Shown here: one piece after another, positions 1-8,659 of the stretch
Position numbering within the stretch: the stretch's first letter is position 1
Layout: each line of letters starts with the position of its first letter
Made by a program: the position numbers and the translations under genes
Notes under the pieces: generated by a model
Databases searched by the model: none
What the model saw: the letters and a program-made list of their open reading frames with translations, nothing else
What the model was told of the DNA's origin: nothing
Assembly (NCBI GenBank): GCA_015056655.1
Contig: SVFV01000012.1
Coordinates: forward strand, 1 to 64,000
Length of the DNA: 64,000 nucleotides
Source: Butyrivibrio sp.
Lineage (GTDB): Bacteria; Bacillota; Clostridia; Lachnospirales; Lachnospiraceae
Direction of reading: 5' to 3'

Positions 1-98
1 TGCATCTATTATCTCACGGATTGCCCGCAAAGTCAGTAAATATCAGTGGTTATTAATTGTTGAGCACGCACTATTTAAAGCACTTCCGGGGTATATTT

Positions 99-1136
99 TT
101 ACTCTCTTGTAAGGATTTCGACCATCTCACTAAGCTTAGAGCTGTAGTGCTCTTCTGTTATTCCAAAATCCATCTCTTTATAGGACCAATATGCTCGTCC
201 AATATTGTTTTCACATAATACGGTGTTAAAATCCTCAAGCCATCTTACAGAATCCTCCACGGGAGCCTGATCAATAACACCGAACTCTCCGCAATAAAGC
301 GCAACGTCATACTCTTTTGCTACTTCTATTGCTTTGGCAAAAATCTCGCGGAAATAATCAGGACCAATCATAGTCAGTTTTGTGGTGAAGATATTTCCAT
401 CCTGTTCCTGACTGATCAACCGGCTCTTTTCCTGATACGCTGCGGTCGTATCAGGATAAGCCAGTTCGAAATCCACATTTTCAACCCAGCTTGCTTTCTG
501 GTGAGTGAAGCACAACGGATCATAACAGTGGAAAGTATATACAATATTCCTATCACCGGGGGGCGGTAGTAACGGAATACTTGTAACATCGTTATGTCTG
601 ACGCCGCCAATCATTATTACAGCGTCGTCGACCTTTTTTCTGATTCTGGAAACAGCTTCAAATGCAATTCTGTTCCATTCATCAGCATAATCAGGATTAA
701 CAACCTCGTTTAATAATTCGTAGATCATCATATCCTTGTACTTGCCAAACCTATCTATCAAACGGTCCCAAGTCGCATAAAATCTATCCTGGAGAGATTC
801 ATCCTCAAAAAACAGATCCGGATTAGGAACTGCATTTTTATCAAACATATAACCTTTTGATTTATGAAGGTCTAAGACAATATTAAGACCATATTTTTTG
901 CACCACTCTGCGCAGTCATCTATGTGCTTTAATCCGGCTTCTTTGGGCTCGCCATCTTCTGTTTCTATCACGTCATAATCGATGGGAAGACGTACATGAT
1001 CCATTCCCCAGCCTGCTATTATCTTGATGTCGTCTTCAACAATAAAGCTGTCAAAATGAGCCTTTTCGTAGCTTGGGCACTGGGATAACCAGCCGCCAAG
1101 GTTGATGCCCTTTTTAAATCCGGTAAGTTCTTTCAT
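99..1136 (-). CDS. glycoside hydrolase family 5 (endo-beta-glucanase type), cytosolic
   Basis: A 345-residue single-domain GH5 (clan A) protein, the usual length for a bare catalytic domain. The N-terminus carries the typical INLGGWLSQ segment. The general acid/base is the Glu of LLNEV (about residue 144) and the nucleophile is the Glu of YCGEFGV (about 284). HVRLPI (about 47-52) and the TFHCYDP segment are also family-typical. There is no signal peptide, so it probably acts inside the cell on imported beta-gluco- or manno-oligosaccharides; the exact substrate cannot be read from sequence. It is transcribed divergently from an AraC-type regulator about 140 bases away, which may control it. 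Fold and catalytic class are secure, substrate is not. Confidence 0.9.
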   Translation of the reverse strand: MKELTGFKKGINLGGWLSQCPSYEKAHFDSFIVEDDIKIIAGWGMDHVRLPIDYDVIETEDGEPKEAGLKHIDDCAEWCKKYGLNIVLDLHKSKGYMFDKNAVPNPDLFFEDESLQDRFYATWDRLIDRFGKYKDMMIYELLNEVVNPDYADEWNRIAFEAVSRIRKKVDDAVIMIGGVRHNDVTSIPLLPPPGDRNIVYTFHCYDPLCFTHQKASWVENVDFELAYPDTTAAYQEKSRLISQEQDGNIFTTKLTMIGPDYFREIFAKAIEVAKEYDVALYCGEFGVIDQAPVEDSVRWLEDFNTVLCENNIGRAYWSYKEMDFGITEEHYSSKLSEMVEILTRE

Positions 1137-1279
1137 TTATTCTCCTCATAGTGAAAAATACAGATATGTGCGATGGAAATGATGTTTCTATATCTAAGAA
1201 ATTATCACTCTGATAACTTCACTTATATCAAAATCTTTGTTAAAATATCAAAATATTGAACTGTTTGCGAGGATTTTTT

Positions 1280-2050
1280 ATGGGATCTATCGATTTAAGC
1301 CGTGAATGGCTCAGGGCAGAATTCGTAAATCAGGAAATGCTCAACCGCCACAGGGGAATTGAGTCCGAATTTGGCTTCTATGATGCAATAGCAACCGGAG
1401 ATCTGGAGGCTGTAAAAGAGAACTGCCGCAATAAAATGTTTATAAACATGGAAGGTGTGGGAAAGCTATCAAAGGATCCTCTTCGCAACATGAAATATCA
1501 CTTTGTTGTAGCTGCTGCAATGATAGTCAGATACTGCGTTCATAATGGAATGGAGCTAGAGAAGGCCTATTCACTGAGTGATTTCTATATTTTGAAAGCG
1601 GATGAGACTAAAACCATTGAAAAACTCAATAAACTACATGATGAGATGTGCATCGATATATGTACTCAGATGAGGGAGCTTCACAAACAGCAGATTCTTT
1701 CAAAGCCTCTGGTATTATGTATGGACTATATCTATAGCCACATTCATTATCGTATAACCATTGAGGAGCTCGCCGAACATCTTAATCTTTCGACCAGCTA
1801 TTTATCCAGACTTTTCAAAAAAGAAATGGGAATAAATGTCAGCCAATACATAAATGAGTTGAAAATTGAGCAGGCAAAGAATATGCTCCAGAATTCAGAT
1901 ATGAAAATTATTGAGATTGCAAACTATCTCTCATTCTCGTCACAGAGCCATTTTATCCAGGTTTTTCAAAAAATAACAGGTGTCACACCAAATAAATACA
2001 GACAGCAGAACTTTAGAAATACAATGAGCAAAATGCCGACAACCAGATAA
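1280..2050 (+). CDS. AraC-family transcriptional regulator
   Basis: A protein of about 256 residues with a C-terminal double helix-turn-helix of the AraC/XylS type (ELAEHLNLSTSYLSRLFKKE, then IIEIANYLSFSSQSHFIQVF and GVTPNKYR). The N-terminal 150 residues resemble the helical sensory half of YSIRK-type AraC regulators and show no cupin signature. The reading frame is open from a TTG at 1256, but the ATG at 1280 has GAGGA about seven bases upstream, so 1280 is taken as the start. It is divergent from the GH5 gene, so control of that gene is plausible. The ligand is unknown. Confidence 0.88.
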   Translation: MGSIDLSREWLRAEFVNQEMLNRHRGIESEFGFYDAIATGDLEAVKENCRNKMFINMEGVGKLSKDPLRNMKYHFVVAAAMIVRYCVHNGMELEKAYSLSDFYILKADETKTIEKLNKLHDEMCIDICTQMRELHKQQILSKPLVLCMDYIYSHIHYRITIEELAEHLNLSTSYLSRLFKKEMGINVSQYINELKIEQAKNMLQNSDMKIIEIANYLSFSSQSHFIQVFQKITGVTPNKYRQQNFRNTMSKMPTTR

Positions 2051-2067
2051 GCTGGATGTCGGCATTT
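2031..2067. terminator. long hairpin between convergent genes
   Basis: An 11-bp perfect stem (AAATGCCGACA/TGTCGGCATTT) continues after one A-A mismatch into a CCAG/CTGG stem with a 5-base loop. It overlaps the stop codon of the AraC gene. The T-run is short on both strands, so a bidirectional terminator between convergent genes is likely but not certain. Confidence 0.7.
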
Positions 2068-2077
2068 CAAGTCTTAA

Positions 2078-2680
2078 TCAGTTGTCAGATGAACTGCTGC
2101 TGGATGAACTAGCTGCATTCTCTCTGTCACGAATCATGTGCTGAAGCGCTACAAGAATAGCAACAAGAGTCTGTTCATACTCAGGCTTATATATATCTAT
2201 GCAGTATTTGTCATGAATTGAAAGCATCTTCTGTGCGATAACAGCGATAACTTCTTCATTCTGATCATAGATTTCAAAGTTCAGTCCAAGGATATTTCCC
2301 TTAAGCTGCCAGCCAAGGCCTTCAATATTTGTTATATCCTTAATGATGTGGAAAAGCTCGTTGGAAAGTTCAAAGGAAGTTCCATCAGACATGGTAATAA
2401 AATGTCTCTCATGAAGAGTGAAGAACTTCTTTTCTATATGTGCGATATTGTTTCCGGCTGCGTCAAAAACATCAGTTTTATCATGCAGAGACGGGATTTT
2501 TGTTGATGCAGTATAAACCACATTCTCTGAAGCATCAGTAATATCTATTTTATGATGCAGAGTAAATACTTTAGTTGATGTAAACAGTGACTTAGCAGGC
2601 TCCCCAAAGCGCTCCACGTTATTTTCGTTTGCAGCTTCTCCTGCCTCTCTGAATCGATGAACCTTAGAAAAAACACCCAT
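2078..2680 (-). CDS. LURP-one-related / YxjI (DUF567) family protein
   Basis: A 200-residue protein whose body repeats the phospholipid-scramblase/Tubby-like pattern of YxjI proteins: FTLHHKIDITDASENVVYTA, LHDKTDVFDAAGNNIAHIEKK, FTLHERHFI, and later LSIHDKYCIDIY. The conserved LHDK/LHER turns are clear. The function of bacterial LURP-one proteins is unsettled. The C-terminus ends in a run of eight serines before DN, a low-complexity tail outside the fold. No membrane segment is seen. It stands alone, convergent with the AraC gene, with a good ribosome site before the ATG. Confidence 0.85.
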   Translation of the reverse strand: MGVFSKVHRFREAGEAANENNVERFGEPAKSLFTSTKVFTLHHKIDITDASENVVYTASTKIPSLHDKTDVFDAAGNNIAHIEKKFFTLHERHFITMSDGTSFELSNELFHIIKDITNIEGLGWQLKGNILGLNFEIYDQNEEVIAVIAQKMLSIHDKYCIDIYKPEYEQTLVAILVALQHMIRDRENAASSSSSSSSDN

Positions 2681-2781
2681 GTTAACTCTTCTCCCTTCGT
2701 AGTAAATTCAAGTTTTTTCCATATATTCCATTTAAACATTCATTTGTACAGAAGTAAATGAATTTTCGCATATTTATACAA

Positions 2782-2806
2782 TAAAAAAGCCGCTAATCAA
2801 GCGACT
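2782..2806 (-). terminator. rho-independent terminator after cysteine hydrolase gene
   Basis: On the minus strand AGTCGCT pairs with AGCGGCT (one G-U) around a TGATT loop and is followed by TTTTTTA, just downstream of the gene ending at 2832. Confidence 0.85.
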
Positions 2807-2831
2807 TTCTCATTTTATTCAAAAAATATAC

Positions 2832-3281
2832 TCAACAGATGCATACTCCTGCCTTCTTTAGTCCGGCAAGTGTATTCTCAAATATCTTTTCATTTCTGGC
2901 TCCGACACAGGACCTTATAATCTCTGTCTTGTAGCCGTTCTTTACAGCATCCATGGCTGTCTTTGCAACACAAGAGCTGCCATCTACTCCGATTATTTCA
3001 AGCTCAGTTGCCTTAAGAGCTTTAATCTTCTGAACGAATGCCTTAGATGAAAATGCGCTCGGCCTTTTCTTTTCATAGACAAGGTCTGATACCAGAAGAA
3101 GCCCGTGAGACAGGTCGTATCCAGCCTTGCTTCCGGTTATTCCGACGTTTTTCACATATACGATCGGAACATCCTCCTCTTCATGTGCAAGCTTAATCTT
3201 CTCGTTTATACTGTTGAGAAGCTCATCACCATACTCTTCTAGGTATTTCTCCTGCATGTCGATTACAACAAGTGCCCTCAT
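2832..3281 (-). CDS. isochorismatase-like cysteine hydrolase
   Basis: A 149-residue protein of the isochorismatase/nicotinamidase superfamily. The catalytic triad can be placed: Asp in VVIDMQ (residue 8), Lys in YEKKRPSAF (about 72), and the nucleophilic Cys in GVDGSSCVAKTA (about 104-108). It is shorter than nicotinamidase PncA (about 200) and has no obvious metal-site insert, so it is probably one of the small uncharacterised amidases/hydrolases. It is preceded by a good ribosome site (AAGGGGGATC) and followed by its own terminator, so it seems monocistronic. The substrate is unknown. Confidence 0.85.
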   Translation of the reverse strand: MRALVVIDMQEKYLEEYGDELLNSINEKIKLAHEEEDVPIVYVKNVGITGSKAGYDLSHGLLLVSDLVYEKKRPSAFSSKAFVQKIKALKATELEIIGVDGSSCVAKTAMDAVKNGYKTEIIRSCVGARNEKIFENTLAGLKKAGVCIC

Positions 3282-3386
3282 AAGATCCCCCTTCTTGAAC
3301 GCTTAACAAGTGCATTTATCATCCATCTCATGTTGTCTTATCAACTCGCAAAAATGATATATGGTTTATTATACTCCAATCAAACG

Positions 3387-3420
3387 AAAAGACCAACCAT
3401 TAGTATATTTTCTGTTAGCC
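3387..3420 (-). terminator. weak terminator-like hairpin after the Tau-type binding protein gene
   Basis: On the minus strand GGCTAAC can pair with GTTGGTC (with G-U pairs) around a 16-base loop, followed by TTTTCG. It sits 11 bases past the stop at 3431 and is probably the end of the unit starting at 11316. Confidence 0.45.
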
Positions 3421-3430
3421 ATCACTAAAT

Positions 3431-4477
3431 TTAATTAAGGCTCTGATAGAGCTTGTTAGTAAACTCGTCAGGATCGCCTACAAGATAACCAATTGTCTTA
3501 AGTTCCTTTGCAAAATACAGGACATCTGCCTTAACATCATGACTTCCGACAGTCTCAGGTGTCTCATATTCATAGCTTTCGATAAGGTTCTTGGCAAGCT
3601 CTTTGTCCTCAATCTCAGAATAATTACCCTTAGCTATCAGATCCAATGCTTCATCGGGATTTTCTGTGATCCATTTCTGAGCTTTAAGTACTGCATTATA
3701 AAGAGCCTTTATTTCATCGGGATTCTCATTAAGAACCTTGGTTGATGCATAGTAGAAGCAGCAATACTTTCCAGCAAAAGGCTCATCCTTACTGATATCA
3801 ACAAGTACCTTTGCCTTACCTGAGCTCTCAGCAATATCTCCAAGCGGATCCCAGATTGCAGCTACATCTATATCGCCATTGTAAAGAGCTTCAAGCTCAA
3901 GGTTACCGTCAGAATAAGGAAGGAAGGTTGCTTCTCCATTCTCCTGCTTTGCAGATACTCCATTTTCTTCTAGCCAAACGCTTGCTACCTGGAATGTTGT
4001 TCCTCCAACTTCATCAACACCGATCTTGAGATTCTTAAGATCATCAGGGTTAGAAGTAATTGCAGGAAGCTCTGAGTCACTTCTTACAACCAGCTTGATG
4101 CAGCCAAAGTGCATGCCGCCTATAACCTTCATATCAATTCCCTGCTCTGCTGATGAGAAGAACTGGAAATCACCGTTAACAAAAGGAACATTACCATTGT
4201 TAAGTCCGATTTTTCTGGTTTCGAAATCTGCAGCGGTAAGATTAGCATCGATGCCCTCTTCTGCAAAAAATCCCTTTTCATAAGCTATATAAATCGGAGC
4301 TCCGCAAAGTGAGCCGTCAAGCGCAGGAATATCAATCTTTCCAAATTTGTATTCTCCCTGGCTCTGAGTTGTTTCCCCTGATGCTGCGTTATCAGTTCCT
4401 GCTGATTTTCCACATCCAGCAAGGAATGATGTAATCATAGCCCCCACAAGTACGATAGATAAAAATCTCTTTTTCAC
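3431..4477 (-). CDS. ABC transporter substrate-binding lipoprotein, NMT1/TauA/SsuA type
   Basis: A 348-residue lipoprotein with signal peptide and lipobox (FLAGC at residues 18-22), then a NMT1/THI5-like binding fold (GAPIYIAYEKGFFAEEGID, LKIGVDEVGG, GDIDVAAIWDP). This family binds sulfonates, taurine, nitrate or thiamine-pyrimidine precursors. The start overlaps the stop of the LolD-like gene by four bases, so the two are translationally coupled. Its natural partners are the SsuB/SsuC-type genes at 6842-8633 in the same unit, separated from it by the DUF4418-FtsX-LolD trio. Because of MetY and the nitrogenase-like genes nearby, an organosulfur ligand is inferred; the ligand itself cannot be read from sequence. 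Confidence 0.9.
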   Translation of the reverse strand: MKKRFLSIVLVGAMITSFLAGCGKSAGTDNAASGETTQSQGEYKFGKIDIPALDGSLCGAPIYIAYEKGFFAEEGIDANLTAADFETRKIGLNNGNVPFVNGDFQFFSSAEQGIDMKVIGGMHFGCIKLVVRSDSELPAITSNPDDLKNLKIGVDEVGGTTFQVASVWLEENGVSAKQENGEATFLPYSDGNLELEALYNGDIDVAAIWDPLGDIAESSGKAKVLVDISKDEPFAGKYCCFYYASTKVLNENPDEIKALYNAVLKAQKWITENPDEALDLIAKGNYSEIEDKELAKNLIESYEYETPETVGSHDVKADVLYFAKELKTIGYLVGDPDEFTNKLYQSLN

Positions 4478-5187
4478 ACTGCCACCTCTTTCTTTTCTAG
4501 TTTTCCATTTGATAGTTTATATACAATATCAGAGTTATTGGAGATCAACTCGTCGTGAGATACGATTACAACGGCAATTCCTCTATCTCTGGCATTTTTG
4601 AATTCTTTTATGATGTCTTCTCTGTTTTTTCTGTCCAGATCATTTGAAGGCTCATCCGCAATGATGATTTGAGGATTGGTATATAAAGCCCTTGCTATGA
4701 TCATTCTTCTGATTTCTCCGCCTGAGAGGTCTCTTGGGTAATTATCCTTGAGTTCTCCTATCCCAAGACGATCCTGAACCTTTTCATCTCTCGAGTTTTC
4801 CAGGGATTCTTTATCTTTCCTGCTCTTTGATGAAAAGAAATCCGCTATTTTTATGTTTTCCTCAACGGTAAGACTGTCGATATAGTCCTGGCTTTGCGGA
4901 ACATAGGATATAAAGCTTCTTCTAAGAGACGCCATTTTCTCGTCCCGAATTCCGCCTACATCCGTTTCATTGCCACCAAGGGTGTACTTAACATTACCTG
5001 TATCAGGGCTGAGTATCCCTGCAAGAATTCCCAAAAGATTGGATTTTCCACTCCCGGAATCTCCGGTTATGGTCACCATTTCACCGGTGCGAATACTAAG
5101 TGAAATTTCATCAAGGATTACTCTGTCCTCTTCTCTTAATTTATAGCTTTTACTGATTCCTTCTGCTTTTATTAGTACGTCTTTCAT
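4474..5187 (-). CDS. LolD/MacB-type ABC transporter ATPase
   Basis: A 237-residue ATPase with Walker A GDSGSGKS (about 42-49), Q-loop, signature LSGGEIRRMIIARAL and Walker B IIIADEPSNDLD followed by the H-loop VSHDE. The closest type is the LolD/FtsE/MacB group that works with FtsX-like permeases, and the next gene upstream is exactly such a permease, overlapping by four bases. These pairs usually do mechanotransmission or export of lipoproteins or peptides and do not import small solutes. Its role inside an organosulfur operon is unexplained. Confidence 0.93.
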   Translation of the reverse strand: MKDVLIKAEGISKSYKLREEDRVILDEISLSIRTGEMVTITGDSGSGKSNLLGILAGILSPDTGNVKYTLGGNETDVGGIRDEKMASLRRSFISYVPQSQDYIDSLTVEENIKIADFFSSKSRKDKESLENSRDEKVQDRLGIGELKDNYPRDLSGGEIRRMIIARALYTNPQIIIADEPSNDLDRKNREDIIKEFKNARDRGIAVVIVSHDELISNNSDIVYKLSNGKLEKKEVAV

Positions 5188-6380
5188 GATACTTTTTTCG
5201 CCTCATATAACTCGATTTTGCCTGCCTTAATCGCTGTTCCAAGAGCTGCCACAGGCCCTGTAATGCTGCCCACAAGGAAAACCACAATAATAATTGCAAA
5301 AAGTGTAAGTGCCCCTGGTTCAAGATACGGAAGCTTAATAGCTGAGTTAATTGCTATCTTAAATGGCAGAATGATCAGTAAAGTGAAGATAATCCCAGAT
5401 GCAGCTCCTCCAAGGCTTTCAATAAAGGCTTCCTTTATGACGAGGCCGCATATACTTTTCTGAGTAGCGCCAGCCATTTTCATAAGCGCATATTCACGTT
5501 TTCTTTCGTTAAAAGTAAGCCTGAATACCAACGACAGGATTACATACGAAAGCAAAAGCAAAATCACCACCAGTACGTATAGCAGCGAAACGAATCCCTT
5601 AAGACTGGTTTCAAGGCTGTTTGTCATGTCCTTAGTCTCAATAATCTGAAGCCCATCGAAAGCAACTCTCAAATTATGTGTGACTTCCTCTGTAGTATAG
5701 CCCTTTACAGTTTTTATCATGATGCTGGATACGGAATTATCAACATCTACGCTTCCGGTGAAATTAAAGCCCTTTTTCCCAGCAGCTTCATAGAGAAGCC
5801 TTGTGGTCTCTCTGTTTGCAAAAACCGCCTGATCAAGCCCTGTTCCTGTTTCATCAAGCTGAGCAGTCACTTCAAAATACTCATCAAAAAATCTTATTGT
5901 CCGGTCTTCTGGCACGTCTATGTCACTTCCCACCACGATTCTTCTGTCCCCAAGGCTTTCACCTTTGGAATAAACATCCTTTATCCAGGGCAAAACAGAA
6001 AAATCCGTATCCTCATCAATTCCAATAAACTGGACCGGAATGTCGCAGCAGCCCTGGTTTGATGATGTGAGATAAAACTGAGGTGATGCCTGCTCAACAC
6101 CTGCTATTCCACGAATTTCTTCTGATATATCACTGTCAAAATAAAAGTAAGACGGCTCTCCCTTTATCAGAATATCTGTTGCAGAGCTCTCATATCCTAA
6201 AGGAACAACCATTATATCCGCGCCAAGCCTGTCAGAGAGGCTCTGTATGCCGTTACTGATACTTACAATCATGTAACTGCCAAAGAACAGCACCAGACTT
6301 AGCACAAACACCACAAAGCTTATTTCAAATGTCCTTCCGGGATTCCTTTTTATTCCCGCAAAAATTATTTTTCTGTTCAT
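5184..6380 (-). CDS. FtsX-like ABC transporter permease
   Basis: A 398-residue membrane protein with the MacB/FtsX layout: an N-terminal transmembrane helix (about 20-42), a large extracellular MacB-PCD-like domain (about 45-245), then three helices near 255-285, 310-335 and 362-385. The LTFNERKREYALMKMAGATQ stretch is the typical FtsX cytoplasmic coupling loop. It overlaps both neighbours by four bases (DUF4418 upstream, ATPase downstream), so the three form one module. What it exports or pulls on is unknown. Confidence 0.9.
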   Translation of the reverse strand: MNRKIIFAGIKRNPGRTFEISFVVFVLSLVLFFGSYMIVSISNGIQSLSDRLGADIMVVPLGYESSATDILIKGEPSYFYFDSDISEEIRGIAGVEQASPQFYLTSSNQGCCDIPVQFIGIDEDTDFSVLPWIKDVYSKGESLGDRRIVVGSDIDVPEDRTIRFFDEYFEVTAQLDETGTGLDQAVFANRETTRLLYEAAGKKGFNFTGSVDVDNSVSSIMIKTVKGYTTEEVTHNLRVAFDGLQIIETKDMTNSLETSLKGFVSLLYVLVVILLLLSYVILSLVFRLTFNERKREYALMKMAGATQKSICGLVIKEAFIESLGGAASGIIFTLLIILPFKIAINSAIKLPYLEPGALTLFAIIIVVFLVGSITGPVAALGTAIKAGKIELYEAKKVS

Positions 6381-6799
6381 TTACTCTTTCTCAAAAACAC
6401 AAATTCAACTGCTCCAATAATTGCCACTACTGCTCCCAGAATGATGAGTGCAGGTCTTGTTACTGCATGACAGTGCATGTGTGCACTGCTGCAGACACCT
6501 ACTATAAAGGTCGGAACGCCGATAACAACAATTCCAAGCACCACATCTATTCCTGCGAATAGTTTTGACCCGTTACTTCCAAGGAGTTTATCAGTAAAAC
6601 CAAAAGCTTCGCTGATTCCAATAATAAGGATGATTGCGCCAAGGATAAGTGTGATTGGCGGGATTCCCTGACATACAGGTCTCATTGCCATCTCACCTTC
6701 CATCGCCATACCTGCTCCACAAACATGCAGAAATGTGTATGGTCCTACTGCTATAATTGCCCCCAAAATGATCTCTACAATACCTATTACTTTCTTCAT
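6377..6799 (-). CDS. DUF4418 small membrane protein
   Basis: A protein of about 140 residues with four predicted transmembrane helices (about 2-22, 45-65, 80-102, 116-135), matching the DUF4418 family. Two segments rich in Cys, His and Met lie outside the helices (HVCGAGMAMEGEMAMRPVC and CSSAHMHCH), suggestive of metal or redox chemistry, though this is inference. The open frame extends ten codons further upstream, but the ATG at 6799 has GAGGAG about eight bases before it and matches the expected MKKVIGI start. It is commonly found beside FtsX/LolD pairs in Clostridia, as here. Confidence 0.8.
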   Translation of the reverse strand: MKKVIGIVEIILGAIIAVGPYTFLHVCGAGMAMEGEMAMRPVCQGIPPITLILGAIILIIGISEAFGFTDKLLGSNGSKLFAGIDVVLGIVVIGVPTFIVGVCSSAHMHCHAVTRPALIILGAVVAIIGAVEFVFLRKSK

Positions 6800-6841
6800 A
6801 TCCCTAACTCCTCTGCTTTTTTCGCTCAATTCGATTATTTT

Positions 6842-7630
6842 TTAAATCATATATTCCGGATCAATCTGTTCACTTGCCAGATGGAACTTCTCCAGAAGCT
6901 TCTCTCTTAAATGTGAAAACTCATGACCGTTTCTCTGTCTTGGGAAAGACATATTTACATCAATGATTTCGCTTATTTTGCCGGGTCTTGGCGTCATGAT
7001 AACGATTCTGTCTGACAGATACAGAGCTTCATCAATATCATGTGTGACCAGTATCATTGTCTTTCCGGTTTTAGTCTGTATTTCATGTATTTTGTCCTGT
7101 AGATCTGCTCTGGTGAAGTTATCAAGTGCCCCCATAGGCTCATCTAAAAGTATGATCTCAGGCTCATTTATAAGAGTTCTGGCAATAGCAACACGCTGTG
7201 CCATACCTCCGCTTATCTGGTGTGGATAAGACTTTTCAAAGCCCTTTAATCCCACCATTTCTATGTATTCCTGAATCCGATTCTTATTCTTCTTGTAAAC
7301 ACCTCGTGCTTTTAAGCCTGCAGCTATATTCTGCTCAACCGTAAGCCAGTTAAAAAGTCCACCGTTCTGAAAAATGTAGCCTCTTTTATGGTCAGCTTTT
7401 ACAATTTTCTCTCCGTCGAAATATAGAGCTCCTGTCGCGGGCTTATCCAAGCCTGCCACAAGCCTTAAAAGTGTGGTTTTACCACATCCCGAGGCACCAA
7501 TGATAGAAACGAATTCTCCGCGTTTTATTTCCAGATTTATTTCTGACAAAGCTTCTACCTGTGAATCCTCGTCTTTATAGGTTCTGGAAACATTTTCTAT
7601 TTTTAATAGAGTATTAGCGCTGTCACTCAT
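6842..7630 (-). CDS. TauB/SsuB-type ABC transporter ATPase
   Basis: About 262 residues. It has Walker A GASGCGKTT (about 45-53), Q-loop FQNGGLFNWLT, signature ISGGMAQRVAIARTL, Walker B IILLDEPMGALD and H-loop LVTHDIDEA. These are the hallmarks of the nitrate/sulfonate/taurine importer ATPases. The frame opens at 7654 inside the permease gene, but the ATG at 7630 is preceded by GGAGG at a good distance, so 7630 is used. It pairs with the permease immediately upstream and, by family, with the NMT1-type binding protein at 3431-4477. Confidence 0.92.
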   Translation of the reverse strand: MSDSANTLLKIENVSRTYKDEDSQVEALSEINLEIKRGEFVSIIGASGCGKTTLLRLVAGLDKPATGALYFDGEKIVKADHKRGYIFQNGGLFNWLTVEQNIAAGLKARGVYKKNKNRIQEYIEMVGLKGFEKSYPHQISGGMAQRVAIARTLINEPEIILLDEPMGALDNFTRADLQDKIHEIQTKTGKTMILVTHDIDEALYLSDRIVIMTPRPGKISEIIDVNMSFPRQRNGHEFSHLREKLLEKFHLASEQIDPEYMI

Positions 7631-7643
7631 TTCCTGCCTCCAT

Positions 7644-8633
7644 TTACTTAACAATTCCCTTCTGCCACTTCAGGGCACTGTCCTGAATTCTCTCAATAAC
7701 CCATGTGATTATGCTAAAGAGAACTGCCATAACTATGATTGCTGCAAATACTTTGTAGTAAGCACTCCACACCTTTGATGCATTTATGTAGTATCCAAGG
7801 CCTCCCGGCTGTCCCATCATCTCGGCCATTACAAGAGTTGTAAATGCATATCCGTTTGCAGTTGTAATACCTGTAAAAATGTTAGGAAGAGCATTAGGTA
7901 TAGCAACGTGAAATACCAGATATAGCTCATTTCCGCCGAGGGTTCTTCCTGCCTCGAGAAGTGTCTTAGGAGTACTCTGTACACCACTAACAGTAAGTGT
8001 TGTCACAAGACTCCAGACGCATACTCCAATAAGGAAAACAGCTGCTGTAAAAGCAGTTGGAAGAAGTGTAAGTGCAAAGGGCATCCATGCAACTGCAGGA
8101 ATAACGCCTATGACCTTAAGCACAGGGCTTACCCAGTAGCTTACCTTCGGGAACCATCCTGCCAGGACACCTGTAATAACTCCCAGTACTACGCCAAGCA
8201 CAAAACCCGATGCGTATAGTCTTAAGGAATACAGCGTATTTTCCCAGATAAAATGCCCCTCTGATATAAAGGCCTCCATAATTCCCGCAGGGCCCGGGAA
8301 GAAAGGCTGCGTCAATACCTGCAGCTTTGTTCCCAGAAGATCCCAGAGAAACAGTGCTATTCCGCATACAAATCTGAACAGCGCCTGCTTTCTGTATTTA
8401 TCTCTTCTCTTGTCAAAGAAATAATCTACTATTCCTGCGATAAGATAGCCTGCCATCAGTACAAGCAGTACAAACCTGTAGGCCTCATTACTGTCTACAA
8501 AAGCACCAAAAACCTGCTTTTTCTCAAATGTAACGTCTGCAACCTGCGGTATTAGCAAATTCAGTAAAGCAGCAATACCAAAACCGGAGATGGAAAGGAT
8601 TACAGCAAAAATGTATTTTACTTTCCTATTCAT
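7644..8633 (-). CDS. TauC/SsuC-type ABC transporter permease
   Basis: A 329-residue permease with about seven transmembrane helices. The C-terminal two thirds match the BPD-inner-membrane domain of SsuC/TauC, with the EAA loop EAGRTLGGNELYLVFHVAIP (about 230-250). The N-terminus has an additional pair of helices before the core, longer than a standard 250-270-residue SsuC. It is 26 bases downstream of metY in the same unit, which supports a sulfur-compound importer. Confidence 0.9.
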   Translation of the reverse strand: MNRKVKYIFAVILSISGFGIAALLNLLIPQVADVTFEKKQVFGAFVDSNEAYRFVLLVLMAGYLIAGIVDYFFDKRRDKYRKQALFRFVCGIALFLWDLLGTKLQVLTQPFFPGPAGIMEAFISEGHFIWENTLYSLRLYASGFVLGVVLGVITGVLAGWFPKVSYWVSPVLKVIGVIPAVAWMPFALTLLPTAFTAAVFLIGVCVWSLVTTLTVSGVQSTPKTLLEAGRTLGGNELYLVFHVAIPNALPNIFTGITTANGYAFTTLVMAEMMGQPGGLGYYINASKVWSAYYKVFAAIIVMAVLFSIITWVIERIQDSALKWQKGIVK

Positions 8634-8659
8634 TCAGTTATCTCCCTTGTGTTTATTTT

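Noticed and set aside
1-98. Any gene or element in the first 98 bases
   Set aside because: No start, terminator or family signal could be supported.
2078-2110. Poly-serine tail of the LURP-one protein as a slippage repeat
   Set aside because: The serine codons are mixed and not a simple repeat, so phase variation is unlikely.
8116-8367. An 83-residue reading frame inside the SsuC-type permease gene
   Set aside because: It is a shadow frame of a clear permease gene without a ribosome site or family features.
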